From assembly GCA_947311845.1 (NCBI GenBank), contig CAMZMU010000116.1:3710421-3774420 (forward strand): a stretch of 64,000 nucleotides of DNA, given 5' to 3'. This document shows positions 1-9,983 of this stretch, piece by piece. This DNA is from Poa pratensis. Taxonomy: Eukaryota > Streptophyta > Magnoliopsida > Poales > Poaceae. Within the stretch, counting starts at the first letter, position 1; every line of letters begins with the position of its first letter. A program made the position numbers and the translations under genes. The notes beneath the pieces are model-generated. The model was not told the DNA's origin, did not search any database, and saw only the letters and a program-made list of their open reading frames with translations.

Positions 1-175
1 GGTTGGGAGACGCCGTGGTCATGGTGTCACTTTTACTAACTGTGTTACCACATGGTCACCCTGCAGCATGTACCTCCCACCTCCCCCTATCCATTGGACT
101 GCCCACATATCAAAATGTTCGGCCTGATATAAATTTTGTCCATCAACGCTGACCCATTCCTAACTTTGGTGGGGA
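1..175. other. Left flank of the copia-like element, nothing recognised
   Basis: Non-repetitive looking sequence with no open reading frame or repeat boundary that I can support. It is the host DNA into which the element at 181 inserted; it would join directly to 9984 in the empty allele. Confidence 0.5.
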
Positions 176-180
176 GGAGG
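176..180. repeat. Left target site duplication GGAGG
   Basis: GGAGG directly precedes the TG of the 5' LTR and recurs at 9979-9983 directly after the CA of the 3' LTR. Five base pairs is the usual duplication length for LTR retrotransposons, so the pair proves a single complete insertion. Confidence 0.93.
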
Positions 181-2156
181 TGAAAGGGCATGGCGCCCCC
201 ATGTGTGGTTTTGGTAATTAATGACAATCCCTATGGACTAATGGTTGCATTGAGTTTTACTTGTAGTGTTTGTCCATAGACCATGCTTGAACTCCATATG
301 TTGGATTCAAGGTTGATGCCATGAATATATTGATATAATGAAGTATTTGGCATCAAGATCATCGAGTTGAGCATATTGCAAGTATGTCTTGAAGAAAAGA
401 ATTATGTGATCATTCATGGTTATCTTCAAGATATCATCTATTGAAAAGAGAAGAAAAGATACAAGCGCAAGTTCAAGAGGAGCATCTCGAAGAAATCCTA
501 GGCTTGAAGCTTGCCACCCATTTAGAGATAATGTTCATGTGAAGATGTGCCTATGAGAGGCTCTCCCATAGTGGAGTATGGGGGGAGCAATGTTTGGGCC
601 TTCACCAAGCGAAGCGCAATCAAGAAAGGTGGTCCACTTGAAGAGATCAAGATCGACGTCATCTAGCTCAAGTGGAATGCGCAAGGCAAAGGTATGATAG
701 GGTTTCTATTTTACCGGTCTCATGGTACTAGTTGGGAGACCGGGTTATAGGATAGATATCGTACTATCAAGAGGGGCTCTCGATTGAGCTTTAGCGTATC
801 AGTTGGAGAGAGCTCAAACCTTTGCATACTTGCCTTCATCATCTTTCTTGGTTCTTATTTGGATTTTCTCCTTGTTAGGTTTTGGTGCTTGTTGTGATCT
901 TCATGACAAGCCCAAGTTCTCCGAAAACGGATTTCGTATGGAAAACTTGTTGCGTTTTCTGGTTGGAAATATTATCGGTCCACCTTCGAGATAGGGTCCA
1001 CACCTTCCAATGTGTGGTATCCCCTCTATATTGCGGTTCTCCTTTCCTGGTTCTGCAGTTTCTTCTTAGGCCGGTAGTACCGACCCTCGCCCGGTACTAC
1101 CGGGTGACCCCTTGCGGAACTACCGCGGGCAGTACCGGGCCCAGTACCGCATCTCCGGATGGCTCTCTGCCTCTCGAAGTTTTAACCCGGTAGCTGCCCC
1201 GGTAGTGGCGCGGTACTACCGGGAAGGGAGCACTACCGGGCCAGGTGGTCCGGTACTACCGTTGCGCGCCGAGTCAGGGAGCGCTGACTGGCCTTCGTTC
1301 TTCCTCGAGTCAACGCGGCTCGGTACTACCGGGATCGGCCCGGTACTACCGCTGCGGCCTTTTTCGTCTGCAACGGGCAGATTTTTGAGAGGACCTTTTT
1401 AAGGGGGTTTCTTCCCCAACGGTTCTCTCAGCTCTTGAGCTAGCTTTTCCCCTCTCTCTCCTCCATTGTTGACCTTTGGAAAAGCTTGCCTTCCTCTCAA
1501 TCCCTCCCATGATTCTTGCATATCTTTGAGGGAATTTGAGAGGAGATCTAGATCTACATATTCATCCAATCCATTCCTCCTCTAAGTGAGGGGAACCTAG
1601 TAGATCGTGATCTTGAAGTTCCATTTGTTGAGTTCTTCCTTGTTCTTCCTCTCTTCTCCCCCCACAAGCATTAGTTGCTTTTGGTGGGATTTGGGAGTGA
1701 AGGATTTGACCACTTCTAGTGGTCTTGCCTTCTTGCATCGGTTGCATCGGTTTGAGTTCTCCACGGTGATACGTGGAAATCGAAGTTGAGAAGCTTGTTA
1801 CTCTTGGGTACTTGGGGTGCCCTAGAGCTTGTCCTCTTGGGTACTTGGAGTGCCCTAGACGGTCCTTGTTGATCTCGGAGTTTTGGTGGCTCGCGGGATA
1901 GTTGGGAGCCTCCAATTAAGTTGTGGAGTCGCGCCCCAACCTTGAAGTAATATATCTTGCTATCACATATTTGCTTATCTTGTTTAGCATAAGTTGTTGG
2001 TGCACATAGGTTAACCTAGCTTGTTTAGGTTTCGTGCTTGATAAATTAAACGCTAGTTTTATTCCGCATTTATTCAAGCCTAAACCGCAAAGAATTTTAA
2101 TCGCCTATTCACCCCCCCCCCCCCCCCCCCCTCTAGGCGACATCCGTGTCCTTTCA
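181..2156 (+). repeat. 5' LTR of the copia-like element (1976 bp)
   Basis: Runs from TGAAAGGGCATGG to GTCCTTTCA and matches 7676-9978. Relative to the 3' LTR it lacks 332 bp after position 1944; the break lies at a CTTG microhomology. A C-rich run at 2112-2131 and a cluster of CGGTACTACCG / CGGTAGTACCG motifs at about 1070-1360 are present in both LTRs. Short ORFs inside the LTR (for example 803-994) recur identically in the 3' LTR and are not regarded as genes. Confidence 0.95.
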
Positions 2157-2170
2157 ATTGGTATCAGAGC
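2157..2170 (+). promoter_or_regulatory. Primer-binding site (initiator Met tRNA type)
   Basis: TTGGTATCAGAGC lies immediately after the 5' LTR. This is the well-known plant LTR-retrotransposon primer site complementary to the 3' end of initiator methionine tRNA. Confidence 0.93.
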
Positions 2171-2210
2171 GGGTTCTCTCCTTATTGGCTTCACCGCCTG
2201 GAGAGTAAAG

Positions 2211-4733
2211 ATGTCGTCTAGTGAACTAGTGCACAATGCTTCTTTTATATTAGATGGCACAAAATATGATGTTTGGAAAATTCGCATTCTTGATATTCTT
2301 CGGGTCATTGACCCATACATAGAGCGAATTCTAGATAGGGGTTATTCTCCTCCAAGGAATCCCAAAAGATTATCTTTATTGGATGAGAATAATTCCTATC
2401 TAAATGCTCAAGCTTCTAATGTGATTTTCAATGCTTTGAGCGATGTAGTTATTATGTCGGTCTCTCCTTTTCAGAATTCTCATGAGCTTTGGACCAAGCT
2501 TCAAGACAAATATGATATGTCCAAGAATTGTGGAGATGATTGTTCTCCCTCCACTTCCGGCCGTGATGAGTTCTCAACTTCGTCTACTCCACCTACATGT
2601 GGCAAGCAACAAAGCAATGCAATGGTGAGTAGTGATAAACATTGCAATGATGATAGTAAGCTTATTATTGATGATACTTCACCACTATCTTATTGCAATG
2701 ATTTATCGTTGGACTTAAACGCATCTAGAACCAAAAATGATCTACATGCTTGTGTTGATAGTCCTTGCATATCATGTACAAATTGCTTGATTAATCCTTG
2801 TGATGATATGCTCTCTATATCATGTTGCCATGATAAAAATGGTTCTATTTCCTCTAGTATTTGTTTGGCTAACAATGTAGAGGAAACCGAACACTCCATG
2901 GAACAAGATATGGATTTACATGGTGACTCAAGTAATTCTTCATCGTCATCATCATGTACTCACTTTTGCCTTATGGCTAAAGCTTCCGAGGTATCTCCTA
3001 CTTTGGATCCCAATATATCTCATGATGATAGTGATGAGAAAAATGAACAAAATGATAATGATGCTTCCATACTCGAGAAGGGTAAAATGGTTATTCTTTC
3101 TCTTTCAAAGAATAAAGATGCTCGTGCTAACTTCTTAGAAATCATGTCTACCCTTGTTGAGCGCAAACTTACCATTGAAGAGTTGGAAGCTCACATTGAT
3201 GAAAGTCTTAACCGCGAATACAAGTATGCGGAAGAGATCGCCGATCTCAAGGAAGCTCTTGAAGAAGAACGAACCACCAAGGAGTCTCTTGAGGAAACTT
3301 ATGCTCTCGAACTTTCTAGAGTAAAGGGATCCTATGATAGTTCTCTTAAAGTGGCTAATGACTTCAAAGTATCAAATGGTAAGCTTATAGATGCACATGC
3401 CAAACTCCATGAGAATTTTGAGCTCCTAGAAAATGGCTCTAAGGTCGTTAAGGGTGAGCTCATCAAACTCACCGAGTCTCATGCGCAACTTAAAGCTTCT
3501 CACTCAAAAGAGCTTGCTAAATTACCATCTCCTATTGCTATTAATAATGATGCTTGTGCTACTAACTCTATCTCCTGTGAAGCATCCATATTGACGGAGA
3601 ATGTGGAGCTAAGGGCCCAACTTGAGTTGCTATCTAGCAAATATGGGAAATTGGAAGAAAGCCATGATAAGCTCTCGAGCTCTCATGAGGATCTTCTAGT
3701 CTCCTATGATAAGCTAAAGTTAGCTCATGAGGATATTATTACAAAGGTGAAATCTTGTGAGCCTCATGTGGACGATGGCACAACCTCTACTCAAAATGCT
3801 TTATTGCCATGTGCTAGTCCTAATAATTCATCCACTCATAATATTGTTACATCTAGTGATGAATTACTCTTCATGCCTTGTTGCTCTAACACTGAAGCTT
3901 CAACTTCCTCTAGTGTTTTTGTTGATACTAACCATGTAGAGGAATTAAAAGAGCTCAAGGCCCAAGTCACTTCCTTGAAGAAAGACTTGGAAAAGCGTCA
4001 TGGTGGGAAGTCCACACTTGACAACATGTTGAGTGAGCAAAGACGCCCCAATGACAAGAGTGGACTTGGATTCAACTCCAATAACAAGATCAAGTCCAAG
4101 TATAACAAGAAAAAGAAGGGCCATGAACAAGTCAAGAATTCGGCCAAGATTGTTTGCTTCAAGTGCAAATTTGAAGGGCACCATGTTAGATCTTGCCCTT
4201 TGAAGAAGAAGAAGAAGTCTCTTAGTGAGAAGCAACAAGGGAAGATGCCTCAAGTTCAAACTAAAGTTCCCCAAGTTGAAGAACGACCACTTCCCAAGAA
4301 GAATCAAGCTATTCCTTCTCAAGTTGAGATTTCAACAAAGAAGAAAGGAGGAAGCAAATGTTGCTACTTATGCCGTGAGAAGGGTCACTTCGCTTCTTCA
4401 TGCACTAGTGGTACTTTATCCAACCCTATCATAATTGATAATGCTTACTCTCTTATGAAGGATAAGGTTGGCAATGTGTTTGCCAAATATGTTGGTACTC
4501 AAAGTGGTGTCAAGAAAAGAACCATTTGGGTTGCCAAGCCTATTGTGACTAACCTCTTAGTACCCAACTTGGTTGGGGACCAACAAGCTACATGTGATGT
4601 TGAGCCTTTAAATCTACTTGCTTATATCTTAATTGGTTCTTTTGAGAGATTAATGGACTATCCCATTTTTGGAGTGAGAGCTCCTTGGCTCTTCACTATC
4701 CTAAAAATGTGTGTACATGAGGAATACCACTAA
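2211..4733 (+). CDS. Gag-like polyprotein with two CCHC zinc knuckles
   Basis: The ORF is 840 codons if it starts at the ATG at 2211, the first ATG after the PBS; the reading frame is open further upstream into the LTR, but translation there would lie in the LTR. Residues 1-105 resemble the N-terminal domain of copia Gag proteins (pattern FxLDGTKYDVWK... and a later LWTKLQDKYD). A long acidic, heptad-like coiled-coil stretch lies around residues 300-520. Two CX2CX4HX4C knuckles sit near residues 649 (CFKCKFEGHHVRSC) and 717 (CYLCREKGHFASSC), expected to bind element RNA in virus-like particles. The protein ends shortly after the second knuckle, with no protease or integrase fused on. The ORF is intact, so it could still be translated. 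Confidence 0.85.
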   Translation: MSSSELVHNASFILDGTKYDVWKIRILDILRVIDPYIERILDRGYSPPRNPKRLSLLDENNSYLNAQASNVIFNALSDVVIMSVSPFQNSHELWTKLQDKYDMSKNCGDDCSPSTSGRDEFSTSSTPPTCGKQQSNAMVSSDKHCNDDSKLIIDDTSPLSYCNDLSLDLNASRTKNDLHACVDSPCISCTNCLINPCDDMLSISCCHDKNGSISSSICLANNVEETEHSMEQDMDLHGDSSNSSSSSSCTHFCLMAKASEVSPTLDPNISHDDSDEKNEQNDNDASILEKGKMVILSLSKNKDARANFLEIMSTLVERKLTIEELEAHIDESLNREYKYAEEIADLKEALEEERTTKESLEETYALELSRVKGSYDSSLKVANDFKVSNGKLIDAHAKLHENFELLENGSKVVKGELIKLTESHAQLKASHSKELAKLPSPIAINNDACATNSISCEASILTENVELRAQLELLSSKYGKLEESHDKLSSSHEDLLVSYDKLKLAHEDIITKVKSCEPHVDDGTTSTQNALLPCASPNNSSTHNIVTSSDELLFMPCCSNTEASTSSSVFVDTNHVEELKELKAQVTSLKKDLEKRHGGKSTLDNMLSEQRRPNDKSGLGFNSNNKIKSKYNKKKKGHEQVKNSAKIVCFKCKFEGHHVRSCPLKKKKKSLSEKQQGKMPQVQTKVPQVEERPLPKKNQAIPSQVEISTKKKGGSKCCYLCREKGHFASSCTSGTLSNPIIIDNAYSLMKDKVGNVFAKYVGTQSGVKKRTIWVAKPIVTNLLVPNLVGDQQATCDVEPLNLLAYILIGSFERLMDYPIFGVRAPWLFTILKMCVHEEYH

Positions 4734-7662
4734 GTGTTGATATATCAATATTATCTAGTCTCTATGTGGTATGTCATGCTCATGAGAAATTCAAATTCTA
4801 TAATATTCATTAATCATCTCCAGTTGGTTTTTACTTGCCTCTTGTGGAGAATAAATGGATTATCACATTATGGGGGAGTAATAAGCTATGTGCATATTAC
4901 AAACCTAGACAATGTGAACATGTGAGGTATTGCCACCTAGAATTGATATTGTTAATTATCTTATTCCTTTGTGGCATGTTTCTCAAACAAGTTCCCTTTT
5001 GCTTAAATTTTTTACTTACTCATACTTTGGATCTTGTTTGTGATGAATGTTCTTGGTAGGTTTTCCTCTAATATGTTCTCATACATCTCTTTGGGAAACC
5101 GATTGCTTCAAAGCACTCTTTGTAGTTGCTTTGCATTATCGCGTGAATATTTGAAGCTATCAAGAACATTTATCTACATAAGCATCGTGCTTAAATCTTA
5201 TCCTTCACCATGTGCTTATTGGTTGTGAAGATGATCTTGAATATCAATCCAATACACCACTAAGAAATTTCTACATATACTCCATGACAATTGATAGTCA
5301 TAATTGTGGTGAAATGTGTAGATCATCTTCATATTGGCTCTTGATTTTATTGCCTTATTTCTTGCCAAAAATTAATTTGTTTTAACTCCCATTGTCTTCT
5401 TTACCTCTTGTGGATCATTTAGTTTTACTCAAACTTTCCTAGTGTTTTATTTGATGTAGGAGAGGCATTGATCCCATCATTGTGCACCTTGCATTCAAAG
5501 GTTACTTATAGATAATGCACTATTCTTGGGTGAGCTATCCTATATTGAGTACAACTTATATTTTCATTAATATTGGATCTTATTGCTTTTTCTTGATATA
5601 TGACTAGTGTTTGAATAGATATTTGAGAGCGATGATTCCATGTGTGTGCAATGTGTATTCAAATACAAGATCATAAATAATGCACTTTTGTTGGGAGAGC
5701 TATCAAGTATCCTTTTAAACACTATTTATATTTTATTGGTATTTGATCCTTTCCATTGGTCCTTGATCCCGATGACATGTCTCATGGTAGACAAACCTTT
5801 TCGGCTTGGTACTTTGTGCCATCATGAAAAGTGTAGAGGGATGGTTTATTTGTTAGAACCTCGCTCTTTTTGAGAGTTAATCTCAATTGGTATCTATCTT
5901 TGGGAATTTGATATCTAGTCCCTTTATTTATTGATTAATTGGTATCCTATTTTCATTTTGATATCTTTGTCCAATTGGTATGTCATCAATCATATGTTGG
6001 TTTGTTTTACTTTCAATTGGCTTCTCTAAATCAATTTTTGATTTGGATCTTTGATATAATTTGGACCTCCTTTGATTTCTTGATATTTTGTCCAAATTGT
6101 ATCTCCCTTTGGTTATTGAAGGTCATAGGCATGCATATCTACTCCATGTTTATTTTATGGCATGCTTTCCTTCTTTGTGCCAATATATAGGGGAAACTCC
6201 ACGGAATCCTAAATCGGCTAAGATGTGCATGAAATTCAATTTCATATCTATATGCACATATTTATGTGGAGTTCCTTCTATGTATTGTAGTTTGACTAAC
6301 TACTTGGACCCAATTAGTTTGGGAACAATTTTACTTGAATGTGTTTTAGGTAAATGGAGATGCATTGGATGCTTGTCTCATTTACAATGAAAGTATCTTC
6401 ACCACATGCTTATTGGAGCCAAGCGAGGATGGTTGATGAAATTTTATCTACTACATCAACCCAATGTCATCTCGGTAACAAGTATTCACCCTCATGCATA
6501 CTTTTCTAGCATCCAACCTTGTGTAGGTTGCATCATGGCATGAAAAGTATTTATTTGCCTTTGTTGTAGCTATTGCAAATTCTATTCGGCTCTTATGATA
6601 CTTGTTGATTTCCTCAATGCATCCCAACTATCTCCTTTTCCCTTAGTGATATTTGTGATGCTTGTGTTGAGGTTGAATTTGAAGTTCATTATTACACAAT
6701 ATGAAATCATTGAGCTATGGGCTATGATCCTACACAACTATCATATGTGTATAATATATGACTTTATTTTGGATATCTTGTTCTTTCCTTTAGTAACTAA
6801 TTTTATGTGTACATGTTTCTTTGTGGATATATATCTCATGATTGTTGTACACTTAGAAACTTATATACATGAGAGAAATTACATCTTTACTAGAGATCCT
6901 AATTCTTCGGTGTCACCTCTTTTATTCCCTTTCTTTCTTTGGTGTGACTCCGAAAAGAATTTGGTTTATGAGTGCATATCCTATTTTATCACATCTTGGT
7001 GAATATCCTTAACCTCATGCTTGTCTTTACAAGTCAATAATCTTCACCTTGGGATATGACACAAGCTTTGTTTTTCTTTTGCATCTTATTGAGCTTGTGA
7101 ATCCATTTGATTTTGTGTTTTAGAGGATACCGAAGGAGTGAGGATTCCATGTTTGTACACCTTGTATTCAAATACAATAATTCTAAATTGTGTACAAATA
7201 TTGGGGAGCTCCTCTATTTCCTTTAAAAACACTCTTTTGTTCAAATCATAATATCTTGTGTTTATTTGGTTAGTTGGATCTTTTTGATTGCTTACCTTTT
7301 ATTTGGAGAATTGTAAAAAGTTCTCCATATCATTCTTTTGCAATCTTTGGATCCTCAATATAGTTTGTGCTCTCCCAACTATTCGTCATTGGATATGTGT
7401 ATTTGATTTCACTCATATTTTGAGAAATGCACACGTTTATGGGGGAGCTCATACTATATTGACCTTCTAAGATTTTTCGCCCATTTTGGAAATGGATGCC
7501 AATGGGGGAGAAGTTTTATAGGGTTTAAGGGAATTTGGTGTTATGCTTTTGTTTTGGTCATAAGCATTTACCTTTCATGCTCATGCATCTATGCTCGTTG
7601 ATTTGCATAGTTGCTTAATTCATTATATAAACCCTTGTAAAAGAGATTGTCATCAATTACCA
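4734..7662 (+). other. AT-rich spacer replacing pol in the copia-like element
   Basis: This 2.9-kb stretch has no ORF above 135 codons and no RT, integrase or protease motif. It contains at least three diverged copies of a motif built on a TTCAAATACAA-like core followed by TTGGGGGAGCT (about 5470-5545, 5640-5710 and 7139-7215), plus many Thr/Leu-poor, TTG-rich runs. The layout resembles the non-coding spacer of large non-autonomous LTR elements. No transcript or splice signal can be argued for. Confidence 0.75.
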
Positions 7663-7675
7663 AAATGGGGGAGAT
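7663..7675 (+). promoter_or_regulatory. Polypurine tract of the copia-like element
   Basis: AAAATGGGGGAGAT abuts the TG of the 3' LTR at 7676. Purine-rich tracts in this position prime plus-strand DNA synthesis. Confidence 0.88.
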
Positions 7676-9978
7676 TGAAAGGGCATGGCGCCCCCATGTG
7701 TGGTTTTGGTAATTAATGACAATCCCTATGGACTAATGGTTGCATTGAGTTTTACTTGTAGTGTTTGTCCATAGACCATGCTTGAACTCCATATGTTGGA
7801 TTCAAGGTTGATGCCATGAATATATTGATATAATGAAGTATTTGGCATCAAGATCATCGAGTTGAGCATATTGCAAGTATGTCTTGAAGAAAAGAATTAT
7901 GTGATCATTCATGGTTATCTTCAAGACATCATCTATTGAAAAGAGAAGAAAAGATACAAGCGCAAGTTCAAGAGGAGCATCTCGAAGAAATCCTAGGCTT
8001 GAAGCTTGCCACCCATTTAGAGATAATGTTCATGTGAAGATGTGCCTATGAGAGGCTCTCCCATAGTGGAGTATGGGGGAGCAATGTTTGGGTCTTCACC
8101 AAGCGAAGCGCAATCAAGAAAGGTGGTCCACTTGAAGAGATCAAGATCGACGTCATCTAGCTCAAGTGGAATGCGCAAGGCAAAGGTATGATAGGGTTTC
8201 TATTTTACCGGTCTCATGGTACTAGTTGGGAGACCGGGTTATAGGATAGATACCGTACTATCAAGAGGGGCTCTCGATTGAGCTTTAGCGTATCAGTTGG
8301 AGAGAGCTCAAACCTTTGCATACTTGCCTTCATCATCTTTCTTGGTTCTTATTTGGATTTTCTCCTTGTTAGGTTTTGGTGCTTGTTGTGATCTTCATGA
8401 CAAGCCCAAGTTCTCCGAAAACGGATTTCGTATGGAAAACTTGTTGCGTTTTCTGGTTGGAAATATTATCGGTCCACCTTCGAGATAGGGTCCACACCTT
8501 CCCATGTGTGGTATCCCCTCTATATTGCGGTTCTCCTTTCCTGGTTCTGCAGTTTCTTCTTAGGCCGGTAGTACCGACCCTCGCCCGGTACTACCGGGTG
8601 ACCCCTTGCGGAACTACCTCGGGCAGTACCGGGCCCAGTACCGCATCTCCGGATGGCTCTCTGCCTCTCGAAGTTTTAACCCGGTAGTTGCCCTGGTAGT
8701 GGCGCGGTACTACCGGGAAGGGAGCACTACCGGGCCAGGTGGTCCGGTACTACCGTTGCGCGCCGAGTCAGGGAGCGCTGACTGGCCTTCGTTCTTCCTC
8801 GAGTCAACGCGGCTCGGTACTACCGGGATCGGCCCGGTACTACCGCTGCGGCCTTTTTCGTCTGCAACGGGCAGATTTTTGAGAGGACCTTTTTAAGGGG
8901 GTTTCTTCCCCAACGGTTCTCTCAGCTCTTGAGCTAGCTTTTCCCCTCTCTCTCCTCCATTGTTGACCTTTGGAAAAGCTTGCCTTCCTCTCAATCCCTC
9001 CATGATTCTTGCATATCTTTGAGGGAATTTGAGAGGAGATCTAGATCTACATATTCATCCAATCCATTCCTCCTCTAAGTGAGGGGAACCTAGTAGATCG
9101 TGATCTTGAAGTTCCATTTGTTGAGTTCTTCCTTGTTCTTCCTCTCTTCTCCCCCCACAAGCATTAGTTGCTTTTGGTGGGATTTGGGAGTGAAGGATTT
9201 GACCACTTCTAGTGGTCTTGCCTTCTTGCATCGGTTGCATCGGTTTGAGTTCTCCACGGTGATACGTGGAAATCGAAGTTGAGAAGCTTGTTACTCTTGG
9301 GTACTTGGGGTGCCCTAGAGCTTGTCCTCTTGGGTACTTGGAGTGCCCTAGACGGTCCTTGTTGATCTCGGAGTTTTGGTGGCTCGCGGGATAGTTGGGA
9401 GCCTCCAATTAAGTTGTGGAGTCGCGCCCCAACCTTGTGATTCTTGTGGCTTTGGGAGCCGCGGGAATTCGGTGAGAGCCTCCAATTAAGTTGTGGAGTG
9501 TGCCTCATCCTTTTACGGGCTAGGTGACCACCCTCAAGTGTCCCATAGTGGTTCGTGGCACTCCGCATTGGTGGAGGCACGAAGGAGATTACGGTGTGCC
9601 ATTTGACGGCTATTCGGGGATCACTTTGTGACTCCGCACCGCTCCAACGGAGACGTAGCTTCCATTGGGAAGTGAACTTCGGGATAAATCATCGTCTCTA
9701 AGTGCCTCGGTATTTCTATACCCGAGCTTCTTACTTATGCTATTTACTTTGTGATGGCCATCGAGCTTGAAGTAATATATCTTGCTATCACATATTTGCT
9801 TATCTTGTTTAGCATAAGTTGTTGGTGCACATAGGTTAACCTAGCTTGTTTAGGTTTCGTGCTTGATAAATTAAACGCTAGTTTTATTCCGCATTTATTC
9901 AAGCCTAAACCGCAAAGAATTTTAATAGCCTATTCACCCCCCCCCCCCCCCCCTCTAGGCGACATCCGTGTCCTTTCA
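7676..9978 (+). repeat. 3' LTR of the copia-like element (2303 bp)
   Basis: Matches the 5' LTR along its whole length but keeps 332 bp (9438-9769) that the 5' LTR has lost, so this is the reference copy. Inside the retained part is a second copy of a segment reading CCTCCAATTAAGTTGTGGAG (9411-9430 and 9479-9498). It ends in a C-run and CTTTCA, followed by the GGAGG duplication. Confidence 0.95.
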
Positions 9979-9983
9979 GGAGG
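9979..9983. repeat. Right target site duplication GGAGG
   Basis: Identical to 176-180; closes the copia-like insertion. Confidence 0.93.

Larger units (their letters stand above)
181..9978 (+). mobile_element. Complete copia-like LTR retrotransposon, gag-only and non-autonomous
   Basis: The element is 9.8 kb long and has LTRs beginning TGAAAGGG and ending CTTTCA, a primer-binding site matching initiator Met tRNA, a Gag-like ORF, a polypurine tract and a GGAGG target duplication. By eye the LTRs differ at only about nine substitutions in roughly 2 kb, apart from one large deletion and a few 1-3 bp indels, which indicates a recent insertion. No protease, integrase, reverse transcriptase or RNase H motif was found in the 5.5-kb internal region. 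The element must therefore depend on enzymes from a related copy. The copia assignment rests on the PBS and the Gag N-terminus and is an inference. Confidence 0.92.

Noticed and set aside
803..1402. ORFs of 63, 103 and 96 codons, seen again at 8297-8896
   Set aside because: They lie in the copia-like LTRs and are copies of each other; no known LTR protein.
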